From Flavisolibacter sp. (GTDB taxonomy: Bacteria; Bacteroidota; Bacteroidia; Chitinophagales; Chitinophagaceae): a stretch of 6,364 nt of DNA. The stretch is from positions 1 to 6,364 of the forward strand of contig JAICTW010000171.1 in the NCBI GenBank assembly GCA_025936195.1, read 5' to 3'. Position 1 is the stretch's first letter, and each line of letters opens with the position of its first letter. A model generated the notes under the pieces. The model ran no database searches, had not been told where the DNA came from, and saw only the letters and a program-made list of their open reading frames with translations. Position numbers and translations under genes: made by a program. Below are positions 1 through 4,386 of the stretch, piece by piece.

Positions 1-2
1 TC

Positions 3-293
3 AACAATGAGCTTAATGCCAATTTTGATCTGACAAAGTTTGATCACTTTCCAACTTACGATCCGGTTACAGGTACGTGTAAAAGTTATCTCGTCAGTTT
101 GGAGAATCAGGAAGTGCAAGTTGGAGAAGAACGTTTTGTCTTTCAAAGAGATGAACCCATATGGACAGAGATCTCACAAAAATATTCAAAGCAGGAAATT
201 GACGAAATGGCGGTGTGGACAGGCTTTCGTCCTGTAGCTGAGTTTTATGATTGCAGGCGTTGGTTTACAGATTGTATTTGGGAGAAGATGTAA
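3..293 (+). CDS. egtD: EgtD-type L-histidine N-alpha-methyltransferase, C-terminal fragment (5' end outside the window)
   Basis: The frame is open from the left edge and gives about 96 C-terminal residues before a TAA at 291-293. The full family is about 320 residues, so roughly the last 30% is present. EgtD enzymes use SAM to trimethylate histidine to hercynine, the first step of ergothioneine synthesis, in the cytoplasm. The fragment starts with an NELNANFDL block and continues with FDHF, YDP, YLVS and WTEISQKY, in the order expected for the EgtD C-terminus. The Glu (codon 168-170) and Ser (codon 174-176) of TEIS align with the imidazole-contacting Glu282 and Ser284 of mycobacterial EgtD, as I recall that structure, which favours histidine as substrate. 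The SAM-binding Rossmann part is not visible. The gene reads towards the arsenosugar genes and ends 44 nt before the next start, so co-transcription is possible. A related methyltransferase with another substrate cannot be excluded. Confidence 0.85.
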   Translation, partial: NNELNANFDLTKFDHFPTYDPVTGTCKSYLVSLENQEVQVGEERFVFQRDEPIWTEISQKYSKQEIDEMAVWTGFRPVAEFYDCRRWFTDCIWEKM

Positions 294-337
294 AAACATC
301 AACAAAAAAGCTTCTTATCAGTAAATAATTTAAAAAT
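294..337. other. 44-nt AT-rich gap between the methyltransferase and the arsenosugar genes
   Basis: This is the largest intergenic gap in the window and the only place before the arsenosugar genes where a promoter could sit. It is rich in A and T and includes an A-run followed by AAGCTT and a TAAATAATTTAAAAAT stretch just before the ATG at 338. I see no exact Bacteroidota -7 box (TAnnTTTG), no stable hairpin with a U-tract and no clear Shine-Dalgarno sequence. It could be a leader or simply an intra-operon spacer. Confidence 0.4.
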
Positions 338-673
338 ATGAATGAACATTACTACCATTCAAAGGACCTTTCCAAATTTGGAAACATCAGTGATTTTCAA
401 AAGAATCTTGCTGGCAAATTTTTCGCTTATTACAATGAAGTTTTTGCAGACAGCGAATTGACTGCAAGAGAGAAATCATTAATTGCGCTGGCAGTAGCCC
501 ATGCGGTACAATGTCCTTACTGCATTGATGCTTATAGCAGCGATGCTTTTGAAAAAGGATGGAGTGAAGCCCAAATGATGGAAGCAGTTCATGTGGCTTG
601 TGCTATTCGTGGCGGAGCCTCGCTGGTGCACGGTGTGCAGATGATGAATAAGGTGAAGGAAATTGCGATGTAA
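338..673 (+). CDS. Arsenosugar biosynthesis-associated peroxidase-like protein (CMD/AhpD fold)
   Basis: A 111-residue, all-helical-looking cytoplasmic protein of the carboxymuconolactone decarboxylase/AhpD-like superfamily. The core is REKSLIALAVAHAVQ (residues 44-58) followed by the redox motif CPYCIDAY with Cys59 and Cys62, then GW and a helix carrying HVACAIRGGASLVHG. This matches the small peroxidase-like family that regularly sits directly upstream of arsS. In classical AhpD a His lies four residues after the second Cys and belongs to the proton relay; here that position is Tyr66, so ordinary AhpD peroxidase chemistry is doubtful. The ATG at 338 is the only start that keeps the whole domain. 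The stop and the next start share one base (TAATG at 671-675), implying translational coupling with arsS. Its biochemical role is unknown; reduction of an arsenic species or protection of the radical SAM step is a guess. Family assignment is secure, function is not. Confidence 0.88.
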   Translation: MNEHYYHSKDLSKFGNISDFQKNLAGKFFAYYNEVFADSELTAREKSLIALAVAHAVQCPYCIDAYSSDAFEKGWSEAQMMEAVHVACAIRGGASLVHGVQMMNKVKEIAM

Positions 674-1722
674 TGAAGTCATTGAAAGCACAACATAACA
701 TCCTTTCTGACGCACACGAACAGCTTCAGATTATTGAACATGGACAGGCAGGCGATTTTGCATTAGTTCCATTTCAACAAAAACTGCAAGAATCGAACCT
801 TTATCCATTAAAGCCAACGCAGATTGAAATTTTCCAGGTGAACATCGGAAAGATGTGCAATCAAACCTGCAGGCATTGTCATGTTGATGCAGGTCCGGAT
901 AGAAAAGAAATAATGAGCGTTGAAACCATGCAGCAGTGCATTGATGTGCTGAAAAACAATCCACAGTTAAAGACCGTTGACATCACCGGCGGAGCACCGG
1001 AGATGAATCCCAACTTCAGCTGGTTTATTGAAGAACTTTCGAAATTGAACAGGCATATCATTGTTCGTTGCAACCTCACTATCGTTCTTGCCAACAAAAA
1101 ATACTATAATCTGCCACAATTTTATAAGCGGCATAAGATTGAAGTCGTTTCTTCGCTTCCTTTCTATACACAAGACAGAACGGACCGCCAGCGCGGCATC
1201 GGCGTTTTTGCAGACAGCATCAAAGCCCTGCAAATGCTCAATGAAGCAGGTTATGGAAAAGAGAAAACCAACTTACAGTTAAACCTTGTTTATAATCCTG
1301 CCGGAGCATTTTTACCACCCTCACAGCAATCATTACAAAAGGAATACAAGCAGGCATTGAAGGAAAGATTTGGCATTGAGTTCAATAATCTTTACGTCAT
1401 TACTAATATGCCGATCAGCCGCTATTTAGATTACTTGCTTACAAGCGGAAATTATGAAAGCTACATGGCAAAGTTGGTGAATGCTTTCAATCCTGTTGCT
1501 GCAGAAAATGTCATGTGCCGTAATACTATTTCTGTTGGTTGGGATGGCTTTCTGTATGACTGTGATTTTAATCAAATGCTCGAACTGCATGTACAATGCA
1601 AGAACAAACACATTAGCGAGTTTGATATGGACATGTTGAATAGCAGGGAAATTATTATCGGACAGCATTGCTACGGCTGCACCGCAGGTTCCGGTTCAAG
1701 TTGTGGTGGATCTGTCGCTTAA
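673..1722 (+). CDS. arsS: Arsenosugar biosynthesis radical SAM protein ArsS
   Basis: A 349-residue radical SAM enzyme. Cys62, Cys66 and Cys69 form the CxxxCxxC site (MCNQTCRHCHVDAGP) that binds the SAM-cleaving 4Fe-4S cluster, and DITGGAPEMNP near residues 104-114 is the GGE-like SAM-binding strand of this family. The C-terminal half is the family's Cys-rich domain: Cys282 (MCRNT), Cys297 (YDCDFNQ) and a tail with Cys333, Cys336 and Cys344 (CYGCTAGSGSSCGGS), which probably bind a second cluster. Known family role: ArsS adds the 5'-deoxyadenosyl group of SAM to dimethylarsenite, giving 5'-dimethylarsinoyl-5'-deoxyadenosine, the precursor of arsenosugars. As I recall, some relatives carry selenocysteine; this one has no in-frame TGA and ends normally at TAA. 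An AAGGA at 656-660 lies 12 nt before the ATG, a long spacing, so coupling to the upstream stop probably matters. Identification is strong; activity depends on an ArsM not present here. Confidence 0.95.
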   Translation: MKSLKAQHNILSDAHEQLQIIEHGQAGDFALVPFQQKLQESNLYPLKPTQIEIFQVNIGKMCNQTCRHCHVDAGPDRKEIMSVETMQQCIDVLKNNPQLKTVDITGGAPEMNPNFSWFIEELSKLNRHIIVRCNLTIVLANKKYYNLPQFYKRHKIEVVSSLPFYTQDRTDRQRGIGVFADSIKALQMLNEAGYGKEKTNLQLNLVYNPAGAFLPPSQQSLQKEYKQALKERFGIEFNNLYVITNMPISRYLDYLLTSGNYESYMAKLVNAFNPVAAENVMCRNTISVGWDGFLYDCDFNQMLELHVQCKNKHISEFDMDMLNSREIIIGQHCYGCTAGSGSSCGGSVA

Positions 1723-1733
1723 AACTATTTAGA

Positions 1734-2543
1734 ATGAAGGCACTTTACGAAACGAGAGATTACCTGATTGCCAAAGGAATTACAAAGGCTGATATAGGCA
1801 CTGTGTTAGGTACGGGCCTTCACCAATTACTCAATTATGTTGATGTAAAAAAAACGATTCCTTATACAGATATTCCAAACTTCCCTGTTTCAACAGTGGA
1901 ATTCCACAAAGGCAATTTGATCTATGGTAGAATAGCAGAGAAAAACGTTCTGATAATGCAAGGCCGTTTTCATGCTTACGAAGGCTACTCCATGCAGCAG
2001 ATTGTATTTCCTATAAGAGTGATGAAATTATTAGGAATAGAAAAACTTTTCTTATCGAATGCTGCCGGTGGTATCAATCTGTCTTTCAAAAAAGGTGATT
2101 TAGTTTTGGTGGATGATCATATCAATCTTCTAAATGGTAATCCGTTAAGCGGAAAAAATTATGACGAATTAGGCAGCCGCTTTCCCGACATGAGCGAACC
2201 TTATGATGTGCAGCTAAAAGATTTGCTACAACAGAAGGCAAAAGATTTGGGTATTGAACTTAAGAAAGGTGTTTATGCAGCCGTTCATGGTCCCAACCTC
2301 GAAACAAAAGCAGAATACCGATACCTGAAAGTCATTGGTGCAGATATGGTGGGAATGTCCACTGTGCCGGAGGTAATTGCGGCTGCTCACATGCAATTGT
2401 CTTGCGCAGCCATTTCTGTTATCACTGATGAATGCGATCCCGATAATTTAAAGCCTGTGAATATTGCTGAAATTATTAAAGTGGCAGGTAAAGCAGATAG
2501 CAATCTTTCAAAATTATTTGTCGAAGTAATAAAGGAACTATGA
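1734..2543 (+). CDS. Purine nucleoside phosphorylase (trimeric class), probably acting on the arsenic-bearing nucleoside
   Basis: A 269-residue member of the low-molecular-weight PNP class, of normal length. Visible motifs in order: phosphate loop GTGLHQL (26-32), GRFHAYEGY (77-85) with the phosphate-site His80, SNAAGG (108-113), DDHINLLNGNPL (127-138), GPNLETKAEYR (186-196) with the base-binding Glu190, GADMVGMSTVPE (202-213) and SVITDECDPDN (228-238). The family splits a nucleoside with phosphate into base and ribose 1-phosphate. In this operon the likely substrate is 5'-dimethylarsinoyl-5'-deoxyadenosine, giving adenine and an arsenic-bearing ribose 1-phosphate; that is inference. Unusual residues are His30 in the phosphate loop, Leu189 where human PNP has the base-stacking Phe200, and Lys192. 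The frame is open upstream to 1668, but that part overlaps arsS and does not look like PNP, so I take the ATG at 1734, 11 nt after the arsS stop. Its stop overlaps the next start by 4 nt. Confidence 0.92.
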   Translation: MKALYETRDYLIAKGITKADIGTVLGTGLHQLLNYVDVKKTIPYTDIPNFPVSTVEFHKGNLIYGRIAEKNVLIMQGRFHAYEGYSMQQIVFPIRVMKLLGIEKLFLSNAAGGINLSFKKGDLVLVDDHINLLNGNPLSGKNYDELGSRFPDMSEPYDVQLKDLLQQKAKDLGIELKKGVYAAVHGPNLETKAEYRYLKVIGADMVGMSTVPEVIAAAHMQLSCAAISVITDECDPDNLKPVNIAEIIKVAGKADSNLSKLFVEVIKEL

Positions 2544-3136
2544 AAGAAGCCTTGTTGATATTTGCAAAAAATGCTGAGGCCGGAAAAGTAAAAACAAGAC
2601 TGGCAGCTACAATGGGAGATGAAACTGCTCTTGCTATCTATAATCAATTATTGCTTCACACGGCTTCTCAAACTCAGGCCTTACGTGTAGATAAGTTTTT
2701 GTTTTATTCCAATTACATAGATGATGGGGATGTATGGAATCGCAACTGTTATCACAAAGAAGTACAGCAGGGAAATGATTTAGGTGAACGAATGAAAAAT
2801 GCTTTTACATTCCTTTTTCCAAAAGGCTATGACAAGGCTGTTATCATTGGAACGGATTGCCCTGGTTTGAGTGAAGAAATAATTAGCAATGCCTTTGACC
2901 ATCTCAATTCACATGATGTAGTAATTGGACCTGCTGAAGACGGCGGATATTATCTTTTAGGAATGACACAGCCATATACAACCTTATTTGAAAACATTCG
3001 ATGGAGTACAGACACAGTTCTTGAAAAAACAATTGGCAAATGTGAAAGCCTGCACTTAAGTTATCAGCTCTTGCCTTTGCTGAATGACATTGATGAAGAA
3101 AAAGATCTAGAATCATTCAAACTTCTAAAGCCATGA
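2540..3136 (+). CDS. TIGR04282-type arsenosugar glycosyltransferase/nucleotidyltransferase-fold protein (DUF2064)
   Basis: A 198-residue protein with a GT-A-like fold. Motifs in order: FAKNAEAGKVKTRLA (8-22), the family's N-terminal nucleotide-binding signature; QGNDLGERM (77-85); IGTDCPGL (103-110), whose Asp106 probably helps bind metal; GPAEDGGYYLLG (130-141) with Glu133 and Asp134; and a C-terminal NDIDEEKDL block. The family is listed as a glycosyltransferase but resembles sugar- and cofactor-nucleotidyltransferases such as CofC and MobA (K-x-R-L near the N-terminus, TDxP in the middle). It may therefore charge the arsenic-bearing ribose 1-phosphate with a nucleotide rather than transfer a sugar; this is inference. 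It starts inside the PNP stop (ATGA at 2540-2543), with AAAGGA at 2531-2536 three bases upstream, and ends in another ATGA overlap at 3133-3136. It probably acts in the cytoplasm; no signal peptide is visible. Confidence 0.88.
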   Translation: MKEALLIFAKNAEAGKVKTRLAATMGDETALAIYNQLLLHTASQTQALRVDKFLFYSNYIDDGDVWNRNCYHKEVQQGNDLGERMKNAFTFLFPKGYDKAVIIGTDCPGLSEEIISNAFDHLNSHDVVIGPAEDGGYYLLGMTQPYTTLFENIRWSTDTVLEKTIGKCESLHLSYQLLPLLNDIDEEKDLESFKLLKP

Positions 3137-3519
3137 CTGAGCAACTTCTATTCGTCTACAATGCAAACGGCGATTTATTTAGCACGGTTACAGATTTTGC
3201 CCATAAAATCATAGCACCATCAACTTACCAGTGTCGGTTGTGTGCATTAACCTATGATAACTTTTCGGTAAAGCAGGAATGGAAATCGTTTATAGAAACT
3301 TTACCGGTGAAAGCTGCCTTCCTTCATAAAGACGAATTTGAAAAGCGGTATCAACTGAAAACAGATTTGCCTGCCGTTTTTATTTCAAAGAATGGAGCTT
3401 TGACAGTAATGATAAACAGACAAGAAATTGACAGCTGTCAATCGTTGAAAGAACTGAAAAATTCAGTAGCACAAAAACTGGAACAGCATGTTCAGCATCA
3501 TCATTCCGACATACAATGA
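3133..3519 (+). CDS. Small CxxC protein of unknown function in the arsenosugar operon
   Basis: A 128-residue protein with no signal peptide or membrane segment. It opens with LLFVYNANGDLFSTVTDFAHKI and has a CRLCALTYDNF block with Cys34 and Cys37. I recall similar short proteins with a CxLCxLTY motif, some labelled GTPase in databases, but I see no P-loop or other G motif, so that label should not be carried over. The YNANG start, a single CxxC and a second half with alternating strands and helices (LPAVFISKNG, SLKELKNSVAQKL) give a vaguely thioredoxin-like order, but I cannot establish homology. The tail is His-rich (EQHVQHHHSD). It starts in a 4-nt overlap with the upstream gene and its last 32 nt overlap the following glycosyltransferase gene, so it is certainly part of the same transcript. 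Metalloid or metal binding through the CxxC is possible but unproven. Confidence 0.8.
   Translation: MTEQLLFVYNANGDLFSTVTDFAHKIIAPSTYQCRLCALTYDNFSVKQEWKSFIETLPVKAAFLHKDEFEKRYQLKTDLPAVFISKNGALTVMINRQEIDSCQSLKELKNSVAQKLEQHVQHHHSDIQ
3427..3442. repeat. 16-bp perfect palindrome inside the CxxC protein gene
   Basis: ATTGACAGCTGTCAAT is its own reverse complement over all 16 bases. It lies within coding sequence about 45 nt before the glycosyltransferase start at 3488. One palindrome of this length is only mildly surprising in a 6-kb window (roughly a 0.1 chance expectation for random sequence), so a regulatory role is not supported by the sequence alone. Confidence 0.35.
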
Positions 3520-4183
3520 AGCTGACCAGATTGCACAAACGATCAGCAAAATTCATGCTGCCGATGGCAAGCATGAAGCTGAAATTATTGTAGTAGATGG
3601 TGGAAGCACTGATACCACTATTGAAATAGCGCAACGGTGCGGAGCCTTTGTTCTAAAAAGTGAAAGAAAAGGAAGGGCCGCACAAATGAATGCAGGTGCG
3701 TCTATTGCCAACTACCAACTGCTGTACTTCCTTCACGCTGATAGCATTCCACCCAATGATTTTACATTACAAATCTTGAACGCCTATAAAAAGGGTGCAA
3801 AAAGCGGGTGCTTTCGCCTTGCATTTGATTATGAACATTGGTTCTTAAAAGCCAATGCCTGGTTCACAAGGTTCGATGTAAATGCAGTGCGTTTCGGCGA
3901 TCAAAGTTTGTTTGTAACTAAAAATGTTTTTCAAAAATCGGGAGGCTTTAGAGAAGATTTATCAATGATGGAAGACCAGGAAATTATTCACCGCTTAAAA
4001 AAACATGGAAAGTTTAAAGTGCTGAACGATTATGTAACTACATCGGCACGAAAATACCTGGACAATGGCGTGTTCAGAATGCAGGGAATATTTTATCGCA
4101 TCTGGGCCATGTACTATCTGGGTTACTCGCAGGAACAAATGTTGAAAGTGCATCGAAGACTTATCAAAAAACATAAGTTGTAA
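3488..4183 (+). CDS. TIGR04283-type arsenosugar biosynthesis family 2 glycosyltransferase
   Basis: A 231-residue GT-A-fold family 2 glycosyltransferase. It begins almost directly with the family strand FSIIIPTYNEADQI (2-15), followed by IIVVDGGSTDTT (33-44) binding the nucleotide, GRAAQMNAGA (62-71), the metal-binding FLHADS (81-86, playing the DxD role), VRFGDQSLFV (134-143) and SMMEDQEII (159-167), whose Glu162-Asp163 contains the probable catalytic base. The family is tied to arsenosugar loci and presumably transfers the arsenic-bearing ribose, or another sugar, to an acceptor that the sequence does not reveal. The C-terminal third is rich in aromatic and basic residues (FYRIWAMYYLGYS) and may touch the membrane, but I see no clear transmembrane span. 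The ATG at 3488 is forced because the conserved first strand starts at residue 2, so the 32-nt overlap with the upstream gene is real. A GGA at 3480-3482 is a weak ribosome site. Confidence 0.93.
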   Translation: MFSIIIPTYNEADQIAQTISKIHAADGKHEAEIIVVDGGSTDTTIEIAQRCGAFVLKSERKGRAAQMNAGASIANYQLLYFLHADSIPPNDFTLQILNAYKKGAKSGCFRLAFDYEHWFLKANAWFTRFDVNAVRFGDQSLFVTKNVFQKSGGFREDLSMMEDQEIIHRLKKHGKFKVLNDYVTTSARKYLDNGVFRMQGIFYRIWAMYYLGYSQEQMLKVHRRLIKKHKL

Positions 4184-4184
4184 A

Positions 4185-4385
4185 ATGGAAATAAAAACTA
4201 TGTCAGTAATCACTTGTCCCGTTTGTGGATATAGCAAGGAAGAGAAAATGCTCTTAGATTCCTGTCAATACTTTTATAAATGCGAAAACTGTAACACAAT
4301 CTTAAAACCGAAGCAAGGCGATTGCTGTGTTTTTTGTAGTTATGGCACCGAAAAATGTCCATCGGCTCAACAACAAGACTATTGA
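4185..4385 (+). CDS. GDCCVxC-domain protein, cysteine form of a (seleno)protein family
   Basis: A 66-residue protein with nine cysteines (11, 14, 27, 33, 36, 47, 48, 51 and 58), arranged as TCPVCG, DSCQYFYKC, a CENC pair and the signature LKPKQGDCCVFCSYGT followed by CPSAQ. This is the GDCCVxC domain, a small family named for that motif in which some members carry selenocysteine; this copy has only cysteine codons and no in-frame TGA. The pairs of CxxC look like zinc-ribbon knuckles, while the CC-x-x-C centre resembles metal or metalloid ligands. I recall relatives next to mercury transport genes, which with this setting suggests handling of thiol-reactive elements, but no activity is established. 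It may start at 4185, one base after the glycosyltransferase stop, or at the in-frame ATG at 4200, which would remove only five residues outside the conserved part. It ends one base before the next gene. Confidence 0.88.
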   Translation: MEIKTMSVITCPVCGYSKEEKMLLDSCQYFYKCENCNTILKPKQGDCCVFCSYGTEKCPSAQQQDY

Positions 4386-4386
4386 A

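Noticed and set aside
3..293. Reading the first fragment as ArsM, which would complete the arsenosugar pathway
   Set aside because: The visible motifs (NELNANFDL, YLVS, TEISQKY) are those of the EgtD C-terminus; none of the ArsM cysteine features are seen.
294..337. Promoter or terminator between the methyltransferase gene and the arsenosugar genes
   Set aside because: The gap is AT-rich, but I find neither the Bacteroidota TAnnTTTG box nor a hairpin followed by a T-run, so neither call can be supported.
1061..1282. Plus-strand open frame of 73 residues inside arsS
   Set aside because: It is a different frame of conserved arsS sequence with no motif of its own.
1668..1733. In-frame upstream extension of the purine nucleoside phosphorylase (22 extra residues)
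   Set aside because: It overlaps the conserved Cys-rich tail of ArsS in another frame, and its translation is Arg/Trp/Cys-rich and unlike any PNP N-terminus.
4185..4385. Selenocysteine (in-frame TGA readthrough) in the GDCCVxC gene
   Set aside because: All expected positions are Cys codons, and the only TGA in frame is the terminal stop at 4383-4385, after the complete domain.
4327..4386. Upstream in-frame ATGs at 4327 and 4342 for the flavoprotein
   Set aside because: They lie inside the conserved GDCCVFCSYG coding region of the upstream gene and add no conserved residues; the ATG at 4387 fits the one-base spacing seen at the previous junction.
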